DNA from: a virus
DNA length: 62,449 bases
Virus record (IMG/VR): IMGVR_UViG_3300034166_000053
Location: 1 to 62,449 of that record
Strand: one strand, 5' to 3'
Under the pieces are notes generated by a model. That model was given only the letters and a program-made list of their open reading frames with translations, was not told where the DNA came from and ran no database searches. Each line of letters opens with the position of its first letter. Within the stretch, counting starts at the first letter, position 1. Below, piece after piece: positions 1 to 7,094 of the stretch. A program made the position numbers and the translations under genes.

Positions 1-190
1 TGCCTAAAGCGGACCCTTTGAACTCACCCTGCTGCGACTTTTGAACAACTTCGATGGCGTCGGCTTTGGCATCAAAATATTTACCCAGCACCGGCCCGAG
101 CGAGGTGACATCATCAACCGTCGCGGCGACCTTTTTTACAAGCTCAACCGCTGACGATATTGCAGCAAGGGCGGTGATCGGATCGATCAT
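1..190 (-). CDS. Partial phage protein of unknown function (N-terminal part)
   Basis: An ATG on the minus strand at 188-190 opens a frame that runs off the left edge with no stop, giving about 63 residues that begin MIDPITALAAISSAVELVKK. The N-terminus is a hydrophobic/amphipathic helix rich in Ala, Ile and Val, followed by a more polar part. Its start lies 6 bp after the stop of the collar-domain fibre gene, so it is the next gene of the late minus-strand operon. Small proteins opening with MIDPITA-like helices are frequent near lysis genes in environmental phages, but I cannot assign a function. A membrane-active role is only a guess. Confidence 0.6.
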   Translation of the reverse strand, partial: MIDPITALAAISSAVELVKKVAATVDDVTSLGPVLGKYFDAKADAIEVVQKSQQGEFKGSALG

Positions 191-196
191 AGGCAA

Positions 197-1240
197 TCAC
201 GCAGTGCGCTTCCACATATACACCGTGATGTACGGCTGGTAGTTGGCGTTGGTGCCGGAAGAACCAGCCGAGGCCACAGTGGTTGCCACTGTTATGCCCG
301 TTGTAGCAGATAGCGTATTTCTTGTACTGCCCTGCCCGTAATAAATGCCGCCGTTTGCAAACGTTGAATTGGCGAACGGTTGGTCTGCCGTATGCGCGTG
401 ACCTGGGTCTGTAACCGTAGATGTTGCGGTATGCGTGTGGCTTACTGTGATCGCATCTGCGGAGCCGCCAGTTTCTTCTGCGGTGTCAAACAGCGGATTG
501 CTTGCGTTAAAGCCAACCGGCACCCGGCCTGCCCCAAACGCCGTCCAAGTGCCAAACCCAAACAATGTGCCCGGATTGGTTGCATCGGTTGCGTTGATGT
601 AAATGGACCCCACTGGATGCAGCGCCTGAAGAGCAGCCTGAACAAATGCAGTGGTGGCAAGCTGGGTTGTGTTTGTACCGTACGAAGCCGTTGGGGCTGC
701 GGGGGTGCCCGTGAATGTGGGGCTTGCCGACAAAACCGTTGAGCCGGTGCCAGTGGATGTGGTCACCCCAGTACCGCCTTGGGCTACAGCAAGAGGCGTG
801 GTGAGCGTCAGGCTGGAAAGATGGTCGTTCTGCACCCGGAAGTTGGTGCCCTCAGACCAGACCGTCATGGTCTTGCCAGCCGGGATGGCCACCCCAGTGC
901 CCGCAGCCGTTGTGTTGCCAAGCACCGTTGAGTTGTAGATCGTGGCTACGTAGCTGCTGGCGTTATAGATGACGTAGGTCTTTTCTGCCGGGGGTGCATA
1001 CACCGCAAAGTTGGCACCCGTCGAGGTGGTCAGGGCAATTGTCATGTGCCGCGCTTCGTCTGGCGCACCGTTGAGAGCCGTGAACGCTTGATTGGCTGAA
1101 GCCACCGCCACCGAGGTGTACCCGGCAATTGACGACTCGATCAGGGTGCCAAGGTTGGTGTTGGTTGTGTTGCCCCACGTACCGGCCTGATCACCCGTGG
1201 TGATAAGCTCAATGCGCAGGCTGGGGGAGTAGGTGGACAT
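197..1240 (-). CDS. Tail fibre protein with phage tail collar-type domain
   Basis: The 347-residue product is Thr/Ser/Ala/Gly-rich and ends in a segment typical of phage tail-collar proteins. That segment contains HPVGSIYINATDATNPGTLF, then GTWTAFGAGRVPVGF, a His-rich stretch (VSHTHTATSTVTDPGHAHT) and the terminal YQPYITVYMWKRTA. The N-terminal part (GDQAGTWGNTTNTNLGTLIE) resembles the virion-attachment end of many environmental phage fibres. The start is supported by a GAGGAA Shine-Dalgarno about 6 nt upstream. The gene sits among other appendage genes. It is probably a distal fibre or receptor-binding protein; the receptor cannot be predicted. Confidence 0.8.
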   Translation of the reverse strand: MSTYSPSLRIELITTGDQAGTWGNTTNTNLGTLIESSIAGYTSVAVASANQAFTALNGAPDEARHMTIALTTSTGANFAVYAPPAEKTYVIYNASSYVATIYNSTVLGNTTAAGTGVAIPAGKTMTVWSEGTNFRVQNDHLSSLTLTTPLAVAQGGTGVTTSTGTGSTVLSASPTFTGTPAAPTASYGTNTTQLATTAFVQAALQALHPVGSIYINATDATNPGTLFGFGTWTAFGAGRVPVGFNASNPLFDTAEETGGSADAITVSHTHTATSTVTDPGHAHTADQPFANSTFANGGIYYGQGSTRNTLSATTGITVATTVASAGSSGTNANYQPYITVYMWKRTA

Positions 1241-1249
1241 AACGATTCC

Positions 1250-2221
1250 TCACTGAGGGTTATTGATATTTTGCCAGTTTGGGTTCTGGCTGTCATCTAT
1301 TGAAGACCAACCTGGGGTTTGGTTGCTGGCTATGTCAACCCATCCTGGGTTTTGACTGGCCGTGATGTTGGCCCATCCAGGGGTTTGGCTGCTGGCAATG
1401 TCGGCCCAATCGGCATTCTGTGTGCTGATGATCTTGACCCAGCCACCCACCCCAAAGCTGTCGGCCAGGACTGCGTTCTCAGCAATCGCCACATTGAAGC
1501 CAGCCGCCACGGTGCAGATGTCGTTGGCGTTCAGGTTTTCGGTGATGCTGACCAGCAGGTTTATAACCGCCGCTTCGACAGACGCAGCCCCAAAGTTCTC
1601 GACGATGGAGTCCGTGTAAACGCTAATGATTGTGGCGGCGTCCGCAACCGTCATTCCTTCTGTCACAGCCTGGGCAAACTGCGCGGCAATGGCCCGGAAG
1701 TCGTTCATCGTCACAGCCTCAGAGACCGACTGAGCAAACTGCGCGGTGATTACAGGGGTGTCGTTGAGGGTGCTTGGCTCTGTGATGGACTGGAAGAACG
1801 CCGACTGCTGGGTGCTGAAGTCCGCCACCTCCAAAATGTTCTCTGTGCGAGTCTGGCCAAAGGCAAAGAAAACGTTCTGGGTGTCGGCAAGGTCTGCGTT
1901 CTCAGTGACCGATTGGGCAAACTGAGCAGAGATGGCTATGACATCTGCCGGATTGGAGTTCTCGCTGATGGATTGCAGGAACGTTGACGCTTGGGCGCTG
2001 GCGTCGTTTAGTGTGATGGGTTCGTTGATCGTGGCAATAAACAGCGCGTTGCCGGTGATCTCAATGTCGCTCTCGGTGATCGGTTCCGTGATGGATTGCA
2101 GGAAGGCAGAAACCTGGGTGCTGGCGTCGTCGGAGTTCAGGTTTTCCGACAAGGAAAAGACAAAAGCCTGCCCTGCCAGTGAGGCAAACGGGGTTTGGGC
2201 AAAGCTTGCGATTCCGAACAT
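1250..2221 (-). CDS. Repeat-built tail appendage protein (20-residue and 11-residue repeats)
   Basis: The 323-residue product consists almost wholly of two repeat types. From about residue 25 to 255 there are about twelve tandem repeats of 20-21 residues, with the pattern S-[IV]-[TS]-E-[NP]-x4-D-x8-F-x-Q (for example SITEPSTLNDTPVITAQFAQ). The last 65 residues hold five to six repeats of 11 residues, W-x-x-I-x-x-[ST]-Q-x-P-G. This suggests an elongated shaft made of stacked repeats ending in a Trp-rich tip. It lies in the appendage gene array, 9 bp from the collar-fibre gene. A role as fibre shaft or virion decoration is inferred; I do not recognise a named family. Confidence 0.7.
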   Translation of the reverse strand: MFGIASFAQTPFASLAGQAFVFSLSENLNSDDASTQVSAFLQSITEPITESDIEITGNALFIATINEPITLNDASAQASTFLQSISENSNPADVIAISAQFAQSVTENADLADTQNVFFAFGQTRTENILEVADFSTQQSAFFQSITEPSTLNDTPVITAQFAQSVSEAVTMNDFRAIAAQFAQAVTEGMTVADAATIISVYTDSIVENFGAASVEAAVINLLVSITENLNANDICTVAAGFNVAIAENAVLADSFGVGGWVKIISTQNADWADIASSQTPGWANITASQNPGWVDIASNQTPGWSSIDDSQNPNWQNINNPQ

Positions 2222-2237
2222 GAGGCAACGCTACCAT

Positions 2238-2744
2238 TCACTCATAAAGGATGTTGATTGTTCCGGCGTCAAAAGTATCTGTGCCATTGACCGTGGTGAT
2301 GCGGACTCGGTCTAAGGTTGCTGAGAGGGTTTTGTTGCCTCCTCCCATAGCCATCGTTCCGGCCCCTTCTTGTTGCACTAATGACGAAAAAGACCATACT
2401 CTTGTAGCAGTATCCACAAGACAAATGGTAGCGTTTCCGCGTAAAAAATAAGAGGCTGACCCCAACCCAGACAATGCTAAACCCGTTGTCTGACTAACCG
2501 TTGTTGTATTACCGGTCCAAGCAGCAGACGTATATCCTGTGTTTTCGATTCCTGATGAGGTTCCAAGTTGAATTAACAAAATTGATGAGCCGTTCGTACT
2601 CACGCCGTTGAACATCACCGTGATCCGACGCACCCACGATGGGATGCCGGTAAAGTCGATGCTGGTTCCGCTGGTCGATGCCTGAGCAGTGCCAGCCGTC
2701 AAAGGCTGGGTATACATCGACGGTGTTACTTGAGTTAATGGCAT
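2238..2744 (-). CDS. Tail appendage protein, paralogue of the 4636-5136 gene
   Basis: The 168-residue product has an AAGGACAACC Shine-Dalgarno leader directly before ATG. It is clearly paralogous to the 166-residue product encoded at 4636-5136. Shared blocks include ASTSGTS.xFTGIPSWV.RIT.MFNGVS, LGTSSG and the ending FDAGTINILYE. Similar proteins are common beside phage fibre genes and are usually annotated only as structural or hypothetical. The beta-rich composition and position suggest a fibre-associated or decoration protein. Function is otherwise unknown. Confidence 0.7.
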   Translation of the reverse strand: MPLTQVTPSMYTQPLTAGTAQASTSGTSIDFTGIPSWVRRITVMFNGVSTNGSSILLIQLGTSSGIENTGYTSAAWTGNTTTVSQTTGLALSGLGSASYFLRGNATICLVDTATRVWSFSSLVQQEGAGTMAMGGGNKTLSATLDRVRITTVNGTDTFDAGTINILYE

Positions 2745-2752
2745 GGTTGTCC

Positions 2753-3115
2753 TTAACGGTGGATGACAATATTTACTTGCACTGGGTCAAAAGGATTGAA
2801 AGAAGCATTCAAAGTTAAAAATCTTGTAGAACTTGTACTATATACCTCAACTTGTATTGGAGCACCTGATGAAACTCCAGAACTTCTACATAAACCAGCT
2901 ACAACATAATTTGCATCCGACATGGCCGTCGTAAAGTTTGCTGTGTAATCACCAGTCCCATTGTCCGTGATGCTCGTCACGTTGCCAGACGCCCTGATTG
3001 CCACGGTGCCCGTACCGTTGAAGTTAACCCAAGCGCGGGCCATATACCCTGGGGCTGTGCCCACAGGCGTAGACATGATGCTGGCGTTTGCCCCCAATAC
3101 TGCTGCTTGTGTCAT
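2753..3115 (-). CDS. Fibre-tip-like protein with AWVNFNGTG module (copy 1 of 5)
   Basis: The 120-residue product carries the module AWVNFNGTGTVAIRAS followed by a SITDNGTGDYT motif and an ANFTTAMSDANY-type segment, starting near residue 28. The same module occurs in four other genes here (3125-3655, 3694-4632, 5576-5956, 5966-6319). The product ends VIHR where the other copies end FR. The short N-terminus (TQAAVLGANASIMSTPVGTA) resembles the variable attachment end of small fibre proteins. It is probably a trimerising tip or receptor-contact domain; that role is inferred from context and duplication only. Confidence 0.72.
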   Translation of the reverse strand: MTQAAVLGANASIMSTPVGTAPGYMARAWVNFNGTGTVAIRASGNVTSITDNGTGDYTANFTTAMSDANYVVAGLCRSSGVSSGAPIQVEVYSTSSTRFLTLNASFNPFDPVQVNIVIHR

Positions 3116-3124
3116 GGTTGGCCT

Positions 3125-3655
3125 TTAGCGGAAAAAAGAAACGCAAACATACGTTAAGTCAACATCACTATTGTTAAACGTAGATGTCGTTACTCGCGCT
3201 GCCGTTGTTGTTGGGGGCACTAATGCGCCAGAACCATTAACCGCATACAAACCTAAAATACCCTCGCCACCACCAGCAACTCTGTCTACACTTCCTACGG
3301 TGACGTAATTCGCATCCGGCATCGCCGTGGTGAAGTTCACCGTGTAGTCGCCCGTCCCGTTGTCCGTGATGCTTGTCACGTTGCCCGACGCACGAATCGC
3401 AACCGTACCTGTACCATTAAAGTTGACCCATGCGCGGCAGCCGTAGGCGATAGCTGTAGAGCCATAGCCCGAGTTGAATTGAAAGTTGCCAGAGGCGTCA
3501 AACTCACCAACCTGAACGCCGCCCTCGGCAAAGCCAATCCGGTCATTGCCGGGGAAGAAGATGCCCGTGTTTGTGTCCGTGCCCCTGATGGCAGGAGTGG
3601 ATGCAGAACCGTCTACATCAGACAGGCCGTTGGTGCCTGACAGGATCAGCGCCAT
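3125..3655 (-). CDS. Fibre protein with AWVNFNGTG module (copy 2 of 5)
   Basis: The 176-residue product has two parts. Residues 1-70 (LSGTNGLSDVDGSASTPAIR, then a DTNTGIFFPG-type segment) match the N-terminal segment seen in many environmental phage fibres that display a structured tip. The rest is the AWVNFNGTG module with the C-terminal SFFR. A GGAGCAATC Shine-Dalgarno precedes ATG. The tip region after the module (SVDRVAGGGEGILGLYAVNG) differs from the other copies, as expected if the family diversifies its exposed loops. Confidence 0.72.
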   Translation of the reverse strand: MALILSGTNGLSDVDGSASTPAIRGTDTNTGIFFPGNDRIGFAEGGVQVGEFDASGNFQFNSGYGSTAIAYGCRAWVNFNGTGTVAIRASGNVTSITDNGTGDYTVNFTTAMPDANYVTVGSVDRVAGGGEGILGLYAVNGSGALVPPTTTAARVTTSTFNNSDVDLTYVCVSFFR

Positions 3656-3684
3656 GATTGCTCCAGTGCGTCAAGTTGATTCAT
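3646..3684 (-). other. Twelve-codon mini-ORF, possible gene remnant
   Basis: A minus-strand ATG at 3682-3684 opens a 12-codon frame (MNQLDALEQSWR) whose TGA overlaps the start of the 3125-3655 gene. Its upstream junction, TAAAGGCCAACCATG, is identical to the one in front of the AWVNF gene at 2753-3115. It may be the stump of a lost family member or a translational coupling leader. It is probably not a functional protein. Confidence 0.3.
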
Positions 3685-3693
3685 GGTTGGCCT

Positions 3694-4632
3694 TTAGCGG
3701 AAGATGGCAACAAAATAAGCTGCTGTGTCAAACGCCGCAACAGTTCCCGTGGTATATAAAGTTACTACCCGAGCGTTGGACGTTGATGTTGGTGTCCACG
3801 GAGTTGACACAATAGCATTGCCTGTATTAGCGGGCGGATTACCGCTTGTGTATGAATTTGATGAAACCACGGAATAGTTAATATCCGGCATCGCCGTGGT
3901 GAAATTGATTGTGTAATCACCAGTGCCGTTGTCCGTAATACTTGTGACATTCCCTGAAGCCCGGATTGCCACAGTACCTGTGCCGTTGAAGTTGACCCAC
4001 GCCCGAGCGGCGTAGATGGGCGCCGAACCAGAGGCGTTTAACGCCGTCATGATGTTTGATGCGTTGGCCGTCAGAGAGAGCTTGTCGTTTGTTACGCTTG
4101 CGTTTGCCAAGAACGTGGTGCCAACAGACCCTGCCGTGCCGGGGATGGCGTTCAGGACCGACGACACATAGAAGCTGATGACCTCAACCAGATCGCCCGC
4201 CGTTGCGCCCGAGGCCAGCACAATCGTTGTGCCCGATGTGGCCGTGTAGTCGGCCGACCCCAGCATCACGCCGTTCCTGTACACATCCACGTAGCCCACC
4301 GTGTATGAGGGCACACTGAACGTGGTCTGGCTGGCGGTGGCCGTAAATTCTGTGACCGTGCGGTACGCCGTGGTTACAACACCACTTGCAGGCAGGCCAA
4401 GGTAGCGCACACTGATATTGTTCGTCCCCGTCGGCGGGGCGGCAGAAAAGGTCAGCGTTGTGCCCGAGACAGAGTACGTCGATGGGTCCTGCAACACACC
4501 CGTGACGGCAACAATGATCGAGGACGAGTTGGCCGGAGCCACCGTCATGGTGAACGCGACAGTCGAGCCGTTACCGCTGAACGTGTCAGTCAGGAAGGCC
4601 GCCGTGAGTGGTTGGTTCCCAATGTAGGCCAT
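3694..4632 (-). CDS. Fibre protein: MAYIGN N-domain fused to AWVNFNGTG module (copy 3 of 5)
   Basis: The 312-residue product is the longest family member. Residues 1-120 (MAYIGNQPLTAAFLTDTFSG and a GSTVAFTMTV-type beta segment) are homologous to the separate 149-residue protein encoded at 6319-6768. The AWVNFNGTG module begins near residue 208, and the C-terminus is AIFR. The gene thus looks like a fusion of an attachment domain and a tip domain that are separate genes elsewhere in the same array. It is probably a tail fibre subunit. Confidence 0.75.
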   Translation of the reverse strand: MAYIGNQPLTAAFLTDTFSGNGSTVAFTMTVAPANSSSIIVAVTGVLQDPSTYSVSGTTLTFSAAPPTGTNNISVRYLGLPASGVVTTAYRTVTEFTATASQTTFSVPSYTVGYVDVYRNGVMLGSADYTATSGTTIVLASGATAGDLVEVISFYVSSVLNAIPGTAGSVGTTFLANASVTNDKLSLTANASNIMTALNASGSAPIYAARAWVNFNGTGTVAIRASGNVTSITDNGTGDYTINFTTAMPDINYSVVSSNSYTSGNPPANTGNAIVSTPWTPTSTSNARVVTLYTTGTVAAFDTAAYFVAIFR

Positions 4633-4635
4633 GAC

Positions 4636-5136
4636 TTACTCGTACAAGATGTTGATGGTGCCAGCGTCGAAGGCGTTAGCAGATACCTCAATAAGTACCC
4701 TATCCAGAGTCGCCGCTAGGGGAATACCGCCGTTGGTGACAGACACGCCAACGTCGTTTGAGTTGCTGACGCTGCCGCTCATGGCCCAGGTATTTCCGGT
4801 TACGTTCGTAATGACGCAGTTACCATGCCGAGTGGCCGGTGCCCCAAGAGTCGTGCCGTCTACCGGCCAATATGTTGATGCCTGTGTAGTACCGCCAGTA
4901 TTTAGGTAATACGCAGCGCCAAGATACCCAGATGTGGTGGCTCCGCTGGAGGTTCCGAGCCGAATGTAAACGATTGCAGACCCACTTACGCTGACACCGT
5001 TAAACATCAAGGTGATGCGCTTGACCCATGAAGGGATGCCGGTGAAAGAAACCGACGTACCAGACGTTGAAGCCACGGCTGTGCCGGAGGAAATAACCCC
5101 TGTTGTGCTTTTGGACGTAATGGTACTGATTGGCAT
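4636..5136 (-). CDS. Tail appendage protein, paralogue of the 2238-2744 gene
   Basis: The 166-residue product shares the FTGIPSWVKRITLMFNGVS and FDAGTINILYE blocks with the product at 2238-2744. The middle is divergent (residues 70-125), again a pattern of conserved scaffold and variable exposed loop. It lies directly upstream of the MAYIGN-AWVNF fusion gene with 3 bp between stop and start. Structural role inferred; family unnamed. Confidence 0.7.
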   Translation of the reverse strand: MPISTITSKSTTGVISSGTAVASTSGTSVSFTGIPSWVKRITLMFNGVSVSGSAIVYIRLGTSSGATTSGYLGAAYYLNTGGTTQASTYWPVDGTTLGAPATRHGNCVITNVTGNTWAMSGSVSNSNDVGVSVTNGGIPLAATLDRVLIEVSANAFDAGTINILYE

Positions 5137-5139
5137 GGC

Positions 5140-5373
5140 TTACCTTTGGGGCATTGCGGCCTTGATCTCATCCACAGTTGCTGCGGCGTCGATGGCGGTT
5201 TGCATCTGGGCGTATTTGTCCCGAATCTTCTGGCGCTCTGCTTCTGCCCCCTGTGCCTGACCGGGGATTTGTTTGGCGATGGCGTCATCAAACGGTTTGA
5301 ACTCTTCAGCCCGTGCTGCACGGCGCACATCATGCGCAATGGTCTTGGCCTTGTTGATGTTGATGGTGATCAT
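5140..5373 (-). CDS. Small helical tail-region protein
   Basis: The 77-residue, highly charged and almost certainly alpha-helical product begins MITININKAKTIAHDVRRAA. It ends in a helix-breaking VDEIKAAMPQR segment. Small proteins opening with M-I-T-I-N-x-x-K-A and containing R-A-A-R-A-x-E are commonly found next to phage tail fibre genes and may act as fibre assembly factors or chaperones. That role is inference here. Its stop is 4 bp before the next gene, and its start directly follows the stop of the 62-residue gene. Confidence 0.65.
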   Translation of the reverse strand: MITININKAKTIAHDVRRAARAEEFKPFDDAIAKQIPGQAQGAEAERQKIRDKYAQMQTAIDAAATVDEIKAAMPQR

Positions 5374-5562
5374 TTATGCGTACTCCCATGCTGCGCGAAA
5401 GGTGCGGTCAGACGGAATGTCAGCGACATCCACAATCTTGTACGGCTTGCCTGCCGGTACGTCTTTGGCCGCAATTGCTTGGATGCTCAAGCCACACTCA
5501 GGTGCCGGAACAATAACGGCCACTCCGCCGTCGTCGGTTGGATAGATAATCCTCTGGTTCAT
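5374..5562 (-). CDS. Small tail-region protein, 62 residues
   Basis: The product begins MNQRIIYPTDDGGVAVIVPA and ends RTFRAAWEYA. This small conserved type travels with the MITIN protein encoded just downstream (adjacent stop and start). It is probably involved in fibre assembly or is a small adaptor. No catalytic motif is visible and function is unknown. Confidence 0.65.
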   Translation of the reverse strand: MNQRIIYPTDDGGVAVIVPAPECGLSIQAIAAKDVPAGKPYKIVDVADIPSDRTFRAAWEYA

Positions 5563-5575
5563 GATTTACTCCTTG

Positions 5576-5956
5576 TTAACGAAAGATTGAAGCGGAAACA
5601 ACAGCGACATCTAACGCTGATCCGGTTGTCATGTCTGCCGATAGAATTTTTACCGACGATGTCGCAAACGATTCTGTAGTAACGCCGAAATTTCGTTCAA
5701 CTGTATTGTTATCTACATAGCAACCACCAGTAGAAACTGCATAATTTGCATCGGCCAACGCACTCGTAAAATTAATGGTGTAGTTCCCCGTACCATTGTC
5801 CGTGATGCTGGTGACATTAAAACTTGCCCGGATGGCGACCGTGCCAGTGCCGTTGAAATTAACCCATGCCTTGGCGCTGCCGTTGACAACAGTGTTTACA
5901 GGAACCGTTGCCGTTCCGTCCAGCGTGCTCAGTGTCGTTGTTTTGATGGTTGACAT
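5576..5956 (-). CDS. Fibre-tip-like protein with AWVNFNGTG module (copy 4 of 5)
   Basis: The 126-residue product has an N-terminus (MSTIKTTTLSTLDGTATVPV) closely matching that of the neighbouring copy 5 (MSTIKVTTIQNLAG). The AWVNFNGTG module begins near residue 31, with F replacing G in RASFNVTS. The tail is variable (STGGCYVDNNTVERNFGVTT) and ends SIFR. The shared N-terminus suggests copies 4 and 5 arose by tandem duplication. Confidence 0.72.
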   Translation of the reverse strand: MSTIKTTTLSTLDGTATVPVNTVVNGSAKAWVNFNGTGTVAIRASFNVTSITDNGTGNYTINFTSALADANYAVSTGGCYVDNNTVERNFGVTTESFATSSVKILSADMTTGSALDVAVVSASIFR

Positions 5957-5965
5957 GGCTGGGCC

Positions 5966-6319
5966 TTAACGGAAAAACGCAAGCGTAACTGTTACAAAAT
6001 CAGTGTTAGTTGCCGCCGGAACTCCAGTATAAATTCTGATTAACGATGCAGTTTTGGTTGTAGAGTTAGATTCTGCAAAACCAATTTGCGTCGATGAAGA
6101 GCCGCCAGCAAGCCCACCAGAAAAAGCATAGTTCGCATCCACCATAGCCACAGTAAAATTGACCGTGTAATCGCCGGTTCCATTGTCGGTGATCGAACTC
6201 ACGTTCCCGCTGGCGCGGATGGCCACGGTGCCCGTTCCGTTGAAGTTGACCCACGCCTTGGCGGTGTAGACCTCTACGCCCGCGAGGTTCTGGATGGTCG
6301 TTACTTTGATCGTGCTCAT
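5966..6319 (-). CDS. Fibre-tip-like protein with AWVNFNGTG module (copy 5 of 5)
   Basis: The start chosen is the ATG at 6317-6319 (117 residues). It gives an N-terminus homologous to copy 4 and forms a TAATG stop/start overlap with the upstream gene; an in-frame ATG five codons earlier is less likely. The AWVNFNGTG module follows, then a variable loop (GGLAGGSSSTQIGFAESNST) and the C-terminal AFFR. It is probably translationally coupled to the MAFIGN protein gene. Confidence 0.72.
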   Translation of the reverse strand: MSTIKVTTIQNLAGVEVYTAKAWVNFNGTGTVAIRASGNVSSITDNGTGDYTVNFTVAMVDANYAFSGGLAGGSSSTQIGFAESNSTTKTASLIRIYTGVPAATNTDFVTVTLAFFR

Positions 6320-6768
6320 TACACCACCGTCCAATTTGTGCCCGTGGACACCGTCACCGTCACGCCCGTTGCAATCGCCACAGGACCGGCAGACATGGCG
6401 TTATACCCATCTGGCGTGGTGTAGCTGGTCACAATGGTCTGCGGGTTGATGTAGAAACTGATGACCCCAAGGGATGCCTGACTCACTGTGCCCTGGCCCG
6501 GCGCAATCAACTGCACAATCGGGCTGGTGTAGTAGACGTAGATGTTGCCTGTTCCGCTGGGCGGCGCAGATGTAAACGTGATGGTCTGGCCGCTGATGGT
6601 GTAGGCACTGCCTGGGTTCTGCGGCACGTTCTCAATGACAACCTGCACACCAAAGACCGACCCAACCGGGCGCGACAGCGTAAACGCCGTGGTGGTCCCG
6701 TCGCCGTTGAAGTAGTCAACAGCAGGAACGAATCCTTGCGTGGTGTAGGTGTTGCCAATAAAAGCCAT
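6319..6768 (-). CDS. MAFIGN-type fibre attachment/spacer protein
   Basis: The 149-residue product matches the first 120 residues of the fibre encoded at 3694-4632. Shared features are MA[FY]IGN, a GDGTTTAFTLSRPVGS-type beta repeat, YTISGQTITFTSAPPSGTGN and an I-x-V-x-Y ending. Proteins of this type form the virion-proximal part of fibres in many environmental phages. Its stop overlaps the start of copy 5 of the AWVNF family, so attachment domain and tip domain are encoded next to each other here. Confidence 0.7.
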   Translation of the reverse strand: MAFIGNTYTTQGFVPAVDYFNGDGTTTAFTLSRPVGSVFGVQVVIENVPQNPGSAYTISGQTITFTSAPPSGTGNIYVYYTSPIVQLIAPGQGTVSQASLGVISFYINPQTIVTSYTTPDGYNAMSAGPVAIATGVTVTVSTGTNWTVV

Positions 6769-6769
6769 C

Positions 6770-7093
6770 TCAGACCGCCGTCAAAACCGAAACAACCACA
6801 TCCGCAGAGCTTGCGGCGCTGGTCAATACCTTCAGGGCATCAGAGGCAATCAGCACCACCCGATTGCCACCAATCACCTCCAGCGAACCGCCGACAGGAA
6901 TCGTGGCCGCCTTGACCAAATAATAGTCTGCGGCAGAGCGGGTGAAGTACACATCGGTGGTGATTGGCGATGTTGTCGTGTTGGCCACCACCAAGCTGGT
7001 GATGGCAATGGTTCCGCTGGAGACGGTTGTAAGCGTAGACGCCGATGTGCCGACGTTCCTTGCCACATAAGAAGTGTTTGCGTATGTAGGCAT
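6770..7093 (-). CDS. Small beta-rich virion protein
   Basis: The 107-residue product begins MPTYANTSYVARNVGTSAST and is beta-rich with no Cys. It contains VYFTRSAADYYLVKAATIPV and GNRVVLIASDALKVLTSAAS segments. This looks like a small immunoglobulin-like or jelly-roll virion decoration protein. It is placed 1 bp from the next gene in the appendage operon. Function inferred from context only. Confidence 0.65.
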   Translation of the reverse strand: MPTYANTSYVARNVGTSASTLTTVSSGTIAITSLVVANTTTSPITTDVYFTRSAADYYLVKAATIPVGGSLEVIGGNRVVLIASDALKVLTSAASSADVVVSVLTAV

Positions 7094-7094
7094 A

